64,000 nucleotides of DNA from Acidimicrobiaceae bacterium (GTDB lineage Bacteria; Actinomycetota; Acidimicrobiia; Acidimicrobiales; UBA8190). Numbering within the stretch: position 1 is the first letter of the stretch; every line of letters begins with the position of its first letter. The DNA lies in NCBI GenBank assembly GCA_003151955.1, contig PLZB01000081.1:29273-93272 (forward strand), in the 5' to 3' direction. The notes below the pieces were generated by a model. It was given only the letters and a program-made list of their open reading frames with translations. It searched no databases and was not told where the DNA came from. Below are positions 8,530-20,000 of this stretch, in pieces. The position numbers were made by a program, and so were the translations under genes.

Positions 8530-8850
8530 ATGCCGAAGTACCTGCTCGAAGTGAACTACACGCTCGAAGGCATCAAGGGTGTCAAGTCCCAGGGAGGCTC
8601 GGCTCGGGTCGATGCCGCAACCGAGTTGATCGAGGGCCTCGGCGGAAAGGTCGAGTCCTTCCATTTCGCCTTCGGTGGCACCGATGTCTTTGTCATCGCC
8701 GATCTTCCCGACAACGTTTCCGCTGCTGCAGCAGCGTTCACGGTGTGCGCCGGGGGTGGAGCCACGGCGAGGACGGTCGTGCTGCTCACGGCGGGCGAGA
8801 TCGACGCCGCGGTCGGGAAGGTCGCCACGTATCGACCCCCGGGAAGCTGA
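8530..8850 (+). CDS. GYD domain protein
   Basis: 106 residues, the full length of a GYD-domain protein (dimeric alpha/beta-barrel ferredoxin-like fold). It shows the family pattern: YLLEVNYTLEGIKGVKSQGG, then GGKVESFHFAFGGTDVFVI and DLPDNVSAAAAAF. The role of these proteins is poorly known. The start ATG 8530 follows a GGGAGGGG Shine-Dalgarno. It stands alone, with about 140 bases of non-coding DNA on each side. Confidence 0.8.
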   Translation: MPKYLLEVNYTLEGIKGVKSQGGSARVDAATELIEGLGGKVESFHFAFGGTDVFVIADLPDNVSAAAAAFTVCAGGGATARTVVLLTAGEIDAAVGKVATYRPPGS

Positions 8851-8999
8851 CTCTCGGGGGAGTTCCGTCGGCCGCGTCAGTCCCGGAATGGACGCGACCC
8901 GCTCCAGGCGCTCGGGGATACCCCCCTCTTGATCTTCGGGGATAGTCCTCGGCGGGATGCGGGACGGGGCTCGGCCTAGCGGCATCGGGAAGGACAGCG

Positions 9000-9644
9000 T
9001 CAGACTCCGGAGGTGGCGGTCCCGACAATCAGCGGGCGGACCACTGGGCTGATCCAGCGCAGTCGATCCTCCCGAATCTCCTCTGTCCGAAGCGAAGAAC
9101 CTTCGATTGTCAAGGCAGTGTCCCGGTTGCACTGGCACCCGCAGGCGTACCAGCTCCACGATCTGTTGAGCCTGTCCTGCCACCTGGCTGCCCGGGGTGA
9201 GGCCGAACGCACATGCTCAGCGAAGAGGAAGGCACCACCTGGGCGCAGGATCCTATCGACCTCGGCCAGCACCCGGATCGGGTCGCGCACGGTACAGAGA
9301 ACGAGAGTTGAAACAACTGTGTCGAAGCTGGCGTCATCGACCGGGATGCTCTCGGCAGCCGCCTCCAAGACTGATGCAACAGGCAACCCGCGCTCTACAC
9401 GCTTCCGCAGCTTGGCCGCCATGTGCCAGTCGGGTTCTGTGAGCACCAACTCGGATACCTGTTTCGAGTAGTGCGCGATGTTGAGTCCGGTTCCCGCCCC
9501 GAGCTCCAGCACCCGTCCCGTTGCGCGGCCTACGAGATCTCGGCGGATGTCACGGAAGCCTCGCCTCTCTGCAAGCGCAAAGGCTGCGTCGTACACGGTG
9601 GCGAAGACTCGACCCCAGACGGCATCGTAGGTGGCGCTGGGCAA
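9000..9644 (-). CDS. Class I SAM-dependent methyltransferase
   Basis: 214 residues. The SAM-binding motif I is VLELGAGTGLNIAHY. The acidic loop follows (LTEPDWHM), then motif II around DDASFDTVVSTLVLCTV and LRPGGAFLFAEHV, as in Methyltransf_11/UbiE-like enzymes. The start is TTG 9644, placed behind AGGAGGAGG (minus strand, within 9646-9657); a longer open frame runs to 9695 but lacks such a site. The C-terminal ERxRW-like tail occurs in small membrane-associated lipid or quinone methyltransferases. The substrate is unknown. Codon use seems less extremely GC-biased than in neighbours. Confidence 0.8.
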   Translation of the reverse strand: MPSATYDAVWGRVFATVYDAAFALAERRGFRDIRRDLVGRATGRVLELGAGTGLNIAHYSKQVSELVLTEPDWHMAAKLRKRVERGLPVASVLEAAAESIPVDDASFDTVVSTLVLCTVRDPIRVLAEVDRILRPGGAFLFAEHVRSASPRAARWQDRLNRSWSWYACGCQCNRDTALTIEGSSLRTEEIREDRLRWISPVVRPLIVGTATSGV

Positions 9645-9737
9645 AGTCCTCCTCCTGTCACGCCTGAGAATAGATCGTTCACACAGCCAATGCATCGACT
9701 CCGGATGCGGGAGACTCCCCCGAAGGGCCGAGCGTGG

Positions 9738-10508
9738 TCACGGCTCCTCCTCCGGTGTTGGGCGTCGGTCCCGGCGGCCGAGCCGCGTGGCGAGGAAGTG
9801 GAGGGTCCCGGCGAAGGCCTCGTCGGTGACGGCTGCGTGGGTCCCGGGGTGGGCGTGAAGGCTCTTGTCGACGGAGCCGAGGTCGTCGAAGAGGTCGAGG
9901 GAGCTGGTCCGGGGAAAGATCTCGTCGTCCCACTGGAAGAGGAAGTGGACGGGGCAGGTGACGGCGGCGGCGGCGGCGGTGACCCGGCCGATGGCCGGCC
10001 CGGCCCGGCCCATGAGCCCGAAGACGGCGGCCTCGAACCGGGGGTCGGACGCGACCAGGGGGAGGCCGATGATGGTCCCCATGGAGAGCCCCCAGTAGCC
10101 CACCGGGCCGGTTCCCACCTCGGGGAGGGCCCGGGCCGCCTCGAGGGCCCCCTGCCAGTCGGCCACCATCCGGTCGGGCATCTCCGGGTCGGAGGACCAG
10201 AGCCCGACGAAGGCCAGGAAGGCCTCGGGGGTGGACTCGAGGCGGTCGGCCCGGCGGTCCCCGTGGACGGGTCCGTCGATGGCCAGGACAGCGAAGCCCT
10301 GGCGGCCGACGAGATGGTGGGCCAGGGCCTCGATGGAGTCGTGCCGCTTCGAGTCCGAGGCCCCGTGCCCGGCCAGGACCAGGGGCCGCTCCCCCACCGC
10401 CCCCTCCGGGGTCCACAGCAGCCCGGGGACGACCCGGTCGTCGACCTCGACGGTGAACCCCCGGACCCGGACCCCGGCCTCGACGGTGTCCTCCCCCGTG
10501 AACTCCAT
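9738..10508 (-). CDS. Alpha/beta hydrolase (dienelactone hydrolase-like)
   Basis: 256 residues. The nucleophile elbow is GYWGLSMGTIIG (Gly-Leu-Ser-Met-Gly). A likely oxyanion/HG segment is LVLAGHGASDSKRHD, the acid is in FQWDDEIFPR, and the His in HAHPGTHAAV. It is a probable esterase or peptidase-like hydrolase of unknown substrate. It is clearly a paralogue of the gene at 14700-15470, sharing GEDTVxxGV, AIDGPVHGDRR and MVADW. ATG 10508 overlaps the stop of the metallopeptidase gene by one base (TGATG). Confidence 0.8.
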   Translation of the reverse strand: MEFTGEDTVEAGVRVRGFTVEVDDRVVPGLLWTPEGAVGERPLVLAGHGASDSKRHDSIEALAHHLVGRQGFAVLAIDGPVHGDRRADRLESTPEAFLAFVGLWSSDPEMPDRMVADWQGALEAARALPEVGTGPVGYWGLSMGTIIGLPLVASDPRFEAAVFGLMGRAGPAIGRVTAAAAAVTCPVHFLFQWDDEIFPRTSSLDLFDDLGSVDKSLHAHPGTHAAVTDEAFAGTLHFLATRLGRRDRRPTPEEEP

Positions 10509-12484
10509 CAGCCCCCCGACCCGCCGGCGTTGCAGGTCGTCACCGCCGTGGCAGCCAGCTGCCGGAGCGCGGCGGTCTGGGCGTCGGAGAGGTTCCCCGA
10601 GACCAGGGCGGAGAGGTCGGAGGGGCCCAGGGCGCTGATGACCTGGTCGGCGACGCAGCCGCTGGGCCCGATCCCGACGTTGTCCTGGGTCATGATCCCG
10701 TCGATGATCTGGGACCGGGCCGAGAGGAGGTCGAAGGCGGCGGGATCGAAGGTGGGGACGGCCGGACCGGAGATGCCGGGATCGCAGGAGCGGAGCTCGA
10801 CCCGGGAGCCGGTCTCGGTGCCGGTGGCTCCGGGGAGCCCCACAGCCCACTGGTTCACGGCGCCCAGCAGGGTGTCGGCCTCGGCCGTGGTGCCCATCCG
10901 GACGTCGACGGCCTCGCAGACCTTCCTAGCCAGGCTGTAGACGACCGAGTTGTCCCCCTGCCAGCCCTGGACGCCGGTCCAGGCCGGCTGGTAGCCGATC
11001 CGGGTGCCGAGGATCTCGAAGAAGCTGGCCATCCCCACCGGGCCCGAGGGTCCGCCAGTCTCCTGGTGGCCCCCCTTGGGGATCGTCGGGCTCGACACCG
11101 AGGCCGGGGTGAAGCCCTTCGGATAGGTCACCGGCTCGACGATCTGGGCCTCGGCCACCGGGGGGTCCCGGAAGGCGGCGTCGATGGCGGCCGTCCCTCC
11201 CGCCGCCACCAGCGAGTCCACGTAGGTCGGTCCGAAGGCGTAGGGGAAGCTCAGCTGGTCCCCGAGGATGGCGGGAACGTCCGAGGCCTGGTTGGAGCGA
11301 CCCTGGGCGGCCTGGTTCTCCTGGTCGTAGGTGGCCTGGTCGGCCTGGGAGAGGGACTGCTGGTAGAGGTTCTGGGTCCGCACCGCGTCCCCCTCGATGA
11401 GGGAGGTGAGGGCCGTCCCGTCCCCCGAGATGTTGTTCTGGAGGGACGTCAGGTCGAAGTACTGGTCCTGGAGGGCGTGGGTCAGCTCGTGGGAGAGGGT
11501 GACCCGGACGAAGGGGGTCATCGTCGAGCCCCGGACGAAGACGGTCTTCTTGGAGGGGACGTAGAGGCCGATGACGTCGGACTGGACCAGGTTGTTCTGG
11601 GCCGAGGCCAAGTTGACGTCCCCGTGGACCAGCCCCATGGCCCGGAGCGACTCCAGCTCGACCTGGAGGGAGGCCCGCTGGGACTGGTTCGAAGGCTGGG
11701 GGACGGCCACCGCGGCGTTGAATTTGGCGTCGTCGAGAAAGGAGACGGCCACGGGATGCTTGAAGGTGAGGCCCCGGTGCTGCTCCACGAAGTGGACGAT
11801 GTCGAGGACCTTCGGGTCCCACTGCGACGGGTAGGGCGAGGACCGGCCGACCACGAAGACGAAGACCCCGGCCAGGACGATGGCGGCGGCGGTCACGGTG
11901 GCCACGACCTTGACGGGCCGCCCCCGCTTCCTCTTCCCCCCCGGCACCGGGCCGTAGCCGGGCTGGTTGGGGTTGCCGTAGGCACCCGGGGGCGGGTAGG
12001 CCCCGGCCCCATAGCCCTGAGACGGGTACCCCGGGGCCGGATAGGCCGGCTGGGGGCCGTAACCGGGGGCCGTCGAGGCCGGGTAGCCCCCGGGGGGCGG
12101 GTACGCGCCAGGGGGCGGGTAGGCGCCGGGAGGCGGGTAGGCGCCGGGAGGCGGATAGGCGCCGGGAGGCGGGTAGGCGGGCGGGGCGGCGGCGGGTGGG
12201 GGTGACCAGGGAGGCGGAACGCCGGCCGCAGCCGGGGCCGGGGCGATCGGGGACGGGTCCCAGGGCAGGGCGTCGTGCGGGGGTGGTGCGAAGGGGACCG
12301 GCTCCGGGCCGGCAACGGCGACCGGGGCCGCCGTTTCGACCGGGGCCACCGGGGCCGGTGGGACCGGAGTCGGTGGGACCGGAGTCGGTGGGACCGGGGG
12401 GACATATGAGGCGTGGAGCTCGGGCGGGTACCACCTCCCGTCGGAGGCAATCCACCACCCTGGACCTCCCGATACCTCGCTCAC
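10508..12484 (-). CDS. Membrane-anchored zinc metallopeptidase with proline-rich N-terminus
   Basis: 658 residues. The N-terminus opens with GPGWWIASDGRWYPPELH, a tryptophan motif common in Acidimicrobiia-type membrane proteins. About 130 proline-rich residues follow, including repeated YPPPGA. A basic stop (GKRKRGRPVK) precedes a single membrane helix (VVATVTAAAIVLAGVFVFVV, about 195-215). Outside lies a domain with the zinc-protease motif HELTHALQDQY (HExxH) near residue 330 and a downstream LIEGDA glutamate that could be the third ligand. A C-terminal ~40-residue module has paired cysteines. The start is GTG 12484 behind GGAGGGGG. It is co-translated with the hydrolase at 9738. The extracellular target is unknown. 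Confidence 0.75.
   Translation of the reverse strand: MSEVSGGPGWWIASDGRWYPPELHASYVPPVPPTPVPPTPVPPAPVAPVETAAPVAVAGPEPVPFAPPPHDALPWDPSPIAPAPAAAGVPPPWSPPPAAAPPAYPPPGAYPPPGAYPPPGAYPPPGAYPPPGGYPASTAPGYGPQPAYPAPGYPSQGYGAGAYPPPGAYGNPNQPGYGPVPGGKRKRGRPVKVVATVTAAAIVLAGVFVFVVGRSSPYPSQWDPKVLDIVHFVEQHRGLTFKHPVAVSFLDDAKFNAAVAVPQPSNQSQRASLQVELESLRAMGLVHGDVNLASAQNNLVQSDVIGLYVPSKKTVFVRGSTMTPFVRVTLSHELTHALQDQYFDLTSLQNNISGDGTALTSLIEGDAVRTQNLYQQSLSQADQATYDQENQAAQGRSNQASDVPAILGDQLSFPYAFGPTYVDSLVAAGGTAAIDAAFRDPPVAEAQIVEPVTYPKGFTPASVSSPTIPKGGHQETGGPSGPVGMASFFEILGTRIGYQPAWTGVQGWQGDNSVVYSLARKVCEAVDVRMGTTAEADTLLGAVNQWAVGLPGATGTETGSRVELRSCDPGISGPAVPTFDPAAFDLLSARSQIIDGIMTQDNVGIGPSGCVADQVISALGPSDLSALVSGNLSDAQTAALRQLAATAVTTCNAGGSGG
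12091..12180 (-). repeat. 18-base tandem repeat encoding YPPPGA units
   Basis: About five near-identical 18-base units, each encoding Tyr-Pro-Pro-Pro-Gly-Ala, lie within the cytoplasmic part of the metallopeptidase. The unit number could vary by slippage without breaking frame. Confidence 0.7.
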
Positions 12485-12664
12485 CCCAGCCCCCTCCGGA
12501 TCGGGTCAAGGGTAGCCCCGTCCCGGGACCTGTCCGGGGAGGGCGACTGCCGAGCCCGACCTCACCTTCCGGTCGGAAGCGGCCTGTCTCCTTTCCGGCC
12601 TTCGCAAGGTCCGAGGTCCGGTCCGGTTCCTCAAGCGGGAACACCCCGACGACGAAAGGCGACG

Positions 12665-14310
12665 ATGGATCGAGGATCGCGATCCACGTCCCGTCGGCGC
12701 GCCGCCTTCGTGTGCTCGGTCTTCTTCGTCGCCGGTGTGGTCGGTGCCCGCGGCTCCCCGGTCCTCTTGGCCTCGGCGGCAACGTCATCGTCGCCGGTTT
12801 GCGCCACGGCGGCGGCCACTCCCCCGATCGGGGTCTATGCCGGGGCCGCGTCGCCGTCGGGGCTGGCCGGCTTCGCCGCCTCGACCGGTGCCCCGGTCAC
12901 CCTGGCCTCCGACTTCCTCCCCGGCCACGCCGGTTCTCGGGCATGTCGGACCCGCAGCAGCTCGCCCGGCTGCTCGGCCCGTGGCAGGGCAGCGGCTGCC
13001 GGCTGGTCCTGGGAGTGCCCAGCATCCCCACCGACTCGAACGGCAACGCCTCGGGAACCCTGGCCCAGGGGGCATCCGGCGCCTACAACACGTCCTTCAC
13101 CGTGTTGGCCCACACCCTTGTCAATGCCGGGTTCGGCCATGCCATCTTGCGCCTGGGCTGGGAGTTCGACGGCGGCTGGTTCAAGTGGTCGGTGTCGAAC
13201 GACACCGATGCCGCCAACTTCGCCGCCTACTGGCGCCAGATCGTCACCGCCATGCGGGCCGTCCCGGGAGCATCGTTCTCCTTCGACTGGAATCCCTCGG
13301 GCGGACTCGTCTCCTGGAACATCAACAACGCCTACCCCGGGGACGCCTACGTGGACGAGGTCGGCCTCGACCGCTACGACCAGACTTGGAACTCGCCCCA
13401 GACCCCGCAGGTGGCCTGGAACGATCTCACCACCATGCCCGACGGCATGAACTGGCTCGCCAGCTTCGGGACAGCCCACGCCAAGCCGATCACCCTGCCG
13501 GAATGGGGCGTGTCGACCCGCTCCGACGGCCACGGACTTGGCGACGACCCCTCCTTCGTCAACCGGATGGAAACGTGGATCGCGTCGAACCACGTGGCCT
13601 GGACCAGCTACTTCAACTTCGACGAGGCCCCGAACGAGTACCACGCCGTCACCGACGGACGATTCCCCAACTCGTTGACAGCCCTCCAGGGCCTCTTCGC
13701 CACACCACCCCCACCCCCGCCGACGACGGTTCGGACCACCACGACCACCATCTCGGCTTCCCCCGCCACGTCCAGCTACGGACAAACGGTCTCGGCGTCG
13801 GCCGCGGTCACCCCGGCCCCGACCGGCGGCACCGTCCAGTTCACCGTCGACGGGGTCAAGGTCGGTGGACCGCTGACGGTGGCTTCCTCCGCCGGCCACG
13901 CCACAACCGCCCTCGGGGAGCTCGCCGTCGGCAGCCATCAGATCACGGCCGGCTACACCGGTGACATCACCGACGGGCCCAGCACCGCCTCGGCCACCGT
14001 CAACGTCACCTCAGCTCCGTCCTCCCTCGTCGGAGCCAATGCCAGCGTGTCGACCAGCCTGCTGTCCAGATCCGTCAGGATGGCGGCCACGTTGACCTCG
14101 ACCGTGACCAGCGCTGCCATTCCCGGACAGCAGGTCGCCTTCGCCACCAGCGGAAACGGACCCACCTGCACCGCCACCACCACCGACTCGGGCGTGGCGT
14201 CCTGCACCGTCCAACTCGGTCTCCTCAGCCCCAACCCGACCAGCTACACCGCCGCCTACGCCGGGAACGCGGATCACCGGTCATCGACCACCGCGGCAGC
14301 CGTGCACTGA
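12665..14310 (+). pseudogene. Secreted GH26-like glycosidase with Ig-like repeats, frameshifted
   Basis: From ATG 12665 the frame gives a signal peptide (RRRAAFVCSVFFVAGVVGA) and the start of a catalytic domain (GVYAGAASPSGLAGF, LASDFLPGHAG). At about 12930 one base is missing. The domain continues in another frame from FSGMSDPQQLARLLG through RLGWEFDGGWFKW (likely acid/base Glu) and ITLPEWGV (likely nucleophile Glu) to AWTSYFNFDEAPNEYH. This is the layout of GH26 beta-mannanase-like enzymes. A Thr-rich linker leads to a bacterial Ig-like repeat (GTVQFTVDGVKVGG) and a second Ig-like module. Apart from the single indel all parts are intact, so a sequencing error or very recent mutation are both possible. 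Confidence 0.75.
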
Positions 14311-14376
14311 GAGCACCTCCTGCGCCTGCCCTCCGACGAGGGCGACGTCCCCCATGGGTGGAACACGGGAACGTGA

Positions 14377-14623
14377 ATGCTTCGTCACCTCCGACCGCGG
14401 TTCGTCGTGCCCACGTCGGCCATGGCGGTCGTTGTGGGACTCTCAGTACTGGGCGGCTTCCGTGTAACAAGGGTGTGGTTGCTCACGAGCCTGCTCCCGA
14501 TTCCCCTTCGCCAACAGTGACGACGCTCCGGAACCTGGTCCGACCACCACCGCGGCGCTCGCCGTTGCTCCTTCGACCACGGCCACGGCCACGACAATCA
14601 CCGCCCGTGGTCCACAGCTCTGA
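14377..14623 (+). pseudogene. Possible remnant of a small exported protein
   Basis: ATG 14377 opens a frame with a signal-like sequence (FVVPTSAMAVVVGLSVLGG), then stops at 14520. Another frame from 14513 reads EPGPTTTAALAVAPSTTATA, an Ala/Thr-rich linker composition, and stops at 14623. They could be two pieces of one broken secreted protein, or chance. The rest of 14311-14699 holds nothing else recognisable. Confidence 0.25.
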
Positions 14624-14699
14624 GCATGCCCCCCGTCGGCCATGCCACCGCATTGGGATGCGGGCCTGCCCTCCAGTGCCTGGTCGCCGACGCCGCGCT

Positions 14700-15466
14700 T
14701 CAGTCCGGCCAGGGGAGCCGGCGGGCCAGGAAGCCGATGGTGTCGTCGAAGACGTCATCGGGGACCGCGGCGTGGCTGCCCAGGTTGGCCACGAGCCGCT
14801 TCTCGGGGGCGTCGAGGCTGGCGAAGAGCTCGAGGGCGGACTCCCGGGGGAAGAGCTCGTCGTCCCACTGGACGAGGAAGAGGACCGGACAGGTCACCCG
14901 GGGGGCGTCGGCCACGATCCGCTCCCGGGTGGGCCCGGTGCTGCCCATGAGGCCGAGGACGGCCACGGTGATCCGGGGCTCGGCCGCCACCAGGGGGAGC
15001 CCCAGGATGGTGCCCATGGAGAGGCCCCAGAAGCCGGTCGGGCCCTCCCCCACCTCGGGGAGCTCCCGGAGGCCGTCGAGGGTGGCCCGCCAGTCGGCCA
15101 CCATGGTGTCGGTCATGGCCGGATCGTCCATCCAGGCCTGGGCGAACCCCAGGAAGACCTGGGGGCCGGACCCGACCCCGTCGGTCCTCCGGTCCCCGTG
15201 GACGGGGCCGTCGATGGCGGCGGCGGCGAAGCCGTAGCGGCGGACGAGGCGGTGGGCCACGACGAGGACGTAGTCCTGCCGCTTCGAGTTCGAGGCCCCG
15301 TGGCCGATGAGGACGAGGGGCCGTCTCCCGTGGGCCCCCTCGGGGGTCCAGAGGAGCCCGGGGACGCTCCGGCCGTCGGCGTCGAGCCGGAACTCCCGGC
15401 TGTGGACCCCTTCCCGGACGGTGTCCTCCCCGGTGAACCGCAACGGCGGCGAAGGCGGGACCGTCG

Positions 15467-15470
<4 letters not shown>
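14700..15470 (-). CDS. Alpha/beta hydrolase, paralogue of the 9738 gene
   Basis: 256 residues with the same framework as the hydrolase at 9738-10508: GHGASNSKRQD, AIDGPVHGDRR, the GFWGLSMGTILG nucleophile elbow, VQWDDELFPR and NLGSHAAV. The start is GTG 15470, overlapping the gltD stop by four bases (GTGA), so it is the last gene of a gltB-gltD-hydrolase operon. No known link exists between such hydrolases and glutamate synthase. Co-translation implies similar expression and perhaps a repair or side-product role (inference). Confidence 0.8.
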
Positions 15471-17013
<1,543 letters not shown>

Positions 17014-17014
<1 letters not shown>

Positions 17015-20000
17015 CAGCCGTGGGAGGCGGCCATGACCGCCGCGTCGACGTCGACCCCGGCCTCGACGGCCCGGGCCGTGGCCTCGAGGACCCGGCGGTA
17101 GTCCCGGGGCATGACCTTCACGAAGTCGGCCCGGGCCTCCTCCCAGCGCCCCAGGAGGGCGGCCGAGACGGCCGAGCCGGTCTCCTCCCCGTGGCGGCGA
17201 ATGACCTCGACCAGGAACACGCTGTCCTCCTCCTCCAGGGGCTCGTCGGCCACCATCTCCAGGTTGACCCGCTCCCCGAAGGTCCGGTCGGGGTCGTAGA
17301 CGTAGGCGATCCCCCCCGACATCCCGGCCCCGAAGTTCCGGCCCGTCGGCCCGAGGACGACGACCCGGCCCCCGGTCATGTACTCGCAGCCGTGGTCCCC
17401 GACCCCTTCGACGACGGCCGTCGCCCCGGAGTTCCGGACGCAGAACCGCTCCCCGACCTGGCCCCGGATGAAGACCTCCCCGGCCGTGGCCCCGTAGAGG
17501 ATGACGTTCCCGGCGATGATCTGGTCCTCGGCCGTGAAGCCGGCCTCGACCGGGGGCCGGACCACGACCCGACCCCCCGACAGCCCCTTGGCCAGGTAGT
17601 CGTTGGCGTCCCCGACGAGACGGAGGGTGACCCCCCGGGGGACGAAGGCCCCGAAGCTCTGGCCGGCCGAGCCGGTGAAGGTGAGCCGGATGGTGTCGTC
17701 GGGAAGCCCGGCCGCCCCGTGGCGGCTGGTGATCTCGTAGCCCAGGAGGGTTCCCACCGTCCGGTCGACGTTGGTGACGGCCAGCTCCAGCTCGACGGGA
17801 CCGCCCCCCTCGATGGCGGGCCGGCAGGCCTCGAGGAACCGGTGGTCGAGGGCCTTCTCGAGGCCGTGGTCCTGGGTCTTCGTGCAGCGCCGGTCCGTCG
17901 GGGGTCCCCCCGTCGGCTCGTCCAGGATGGGGCTGAGGTCGAGGCCCCGGGCCTTCCAGTGGTCGACGGCCCCGACGGCGTCGAGGAGGTCGACCCGGCC
18001 CACCGCCTCCTCGATGCTCCGGAGCCCGAGGGCGGCCAGGTACTCCCGGACCTCCTCGGCGATGAACTCGAAGAAGTGCTCCACGAACTCCGGTTTCCCG
18101 GCGAAGCGCTTCCGGAGCTCCGGGTTCTGGGTGGCGATCCCCACCGGGCAGGTGTCGAGATGGCAGACCCGCATCATGATGCAGCCCGAGACGACGAGGG
18201 GGGCGGTGGCGAAGCCGAACTCCTCGGCCCCGAGGAGGGCGGCCACGACCACGTCCCGGCCCGTCTTCAGCTGGCCGTCGACCTGGACCACGATCCGGTC
18301 CCGCAGTCCGTTTCGGACCAGGGTCTGCTGGGTCTCGGCCAGGCCGAGTTCCCAGGGGATCCCGGCGTGCTTCAGGGAGGTGAGGGGGCTGGCCCCGGTG
18401 CCCCCGTCGTGACCCGAGATGAGGACGACGTCGCTCTTGGCCTTGGCCACCCCGGCCGCCACCGTCCCCACCCCGACCTCGGCCACCAGCTTCACGTGGA
18501 TCCGGGCCTTCGGGTTGGCCGACTTCAGGTCGTGGATGAGCTGGGCGATGTCCTCGATGGAGTAGATGTCGTGGTGGGGCGGGGGCGAGATGAGCCCCAC
18601 CCCCGGGGTCGAGAACCGGGTCTTGGCGATCCAGGGGTAGACCTTGTGCCCCGGGAGCTGGCCCCCCTCCCCCGGCTTCGCCCCCTGGGCGATCTTGATC
18701 TGGAGGTCGTCGGCGTTCACGAGGTACTCGCTCGTCACCCCGAACCGGCCCGAGGCCACCTGCTTGATCGCACTCCGCCGGAGGTCACCGTTGGCGTCGG
18801 GGACGTACCGCTCGGCGTCCTCCCCCCCCTCCCCCGTGTTGGACCGGCCCCCGATCCGGTTCATGGCGATGGCCAGGGTCTCGTGGGCCTCGGCCGAGAT
18901 CGACCCGTAGGACATGGCCCCGGTCGAGAACCGGGAGATGATCGAGGAGACCGACTCCACCTCGTCGAGGGGAACGGCCGGAATGACCCCCTCCCGGAGC
19001 CGGAGGAGCCCCCGGAGGGTGGCGAGGGCCCCGGCCTGGTCGTCGACGAGCTTGGTGTACTCCTTGAAGATGTCGTAGCGCTTCGACCGGGTGGCGTGCT
19101 GGAGCTTGAAGACGGTCCTCGGGTTGAAGAGGTGGACCTCCCCCTCCCGGCGCCACTGGTACTCCCCCCCGACCTCCCGCTCCCGATGGGCCCGCTCGCT
19201 GGGCCGGGGGAGGTGGGCCAGGCGGTGCCGGACGGCGACCTCCTCGGCCAGGACGTCGAGGCCGACCCCCCCGATCCGGCTGACCGTCCCCGTGAAGTAC
19301 TCCTCCACGAGCTCCCGGCTCAGGCCGACGGCCTCGAAGATCTGGGCCCCCGTGTAGGAGGCCACCGTCGAGACCCCCATCTTCGACATGATCTTGATGA
19401 CGCCCTTGCAGGCCCCCTTGATGTAGTGCCTCCGGGCCTGGCGGGGGGTGACCCCGGCCAGCTCCCCGGTGGCGATCATGTCGTCGATGGTCTCGAAGGC
19501 CAGGTAGGGGTTGATGGCCGAGGCCCCGAAGCCGAGGAGGAGAGCCATGTGGTGGACCTCCCGGGCGTCCCCCGTCTCGACGACGAGGCCGACCCGGCTC
19601 CGGGTCTTCTCCCGGACCAGGTGCTCGTGGACGGCCGCCGTCAGGAGGAGGGAGGGGATCGGGGCCAGCTCGGCGTCGGTGTTCCGGTCGGAGAGGATGA
19701 TGATGTTGGCCCCTCCGGCGATGGCCCCGGAGACCTCCTCCCGGACCGAGGCCAGGGCCCGGGCCAGGCCCTCTCCCCCGCTCTCGACGGGGAAGTGGCC
19801 GTCGATGGCGAAGGCCTTGAACCCCGGGGTCTCCCCGTGCTCGTTCACGTAGAGGAGCTTGGCCAGGTCGTCGTTGTCGATGACGGGGTAGGGGAGGATG
19901 ATCTGCCGGCAGGAGGCCGGGGTGGGATCGAGGAGGTTCCCCTCCGGGCCCAGCTTCGACCGGTTGGCCGTGACGAGCTCCTCCCGGATGGCGTCGAGGG

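Noticed and set aside
9644..9695. Longer N-terminus of the methyltransferase
   Set aside because: The extra residues are basic with no homology, while TTG 9644 has a strong AGGAGGAGG directly upstream.
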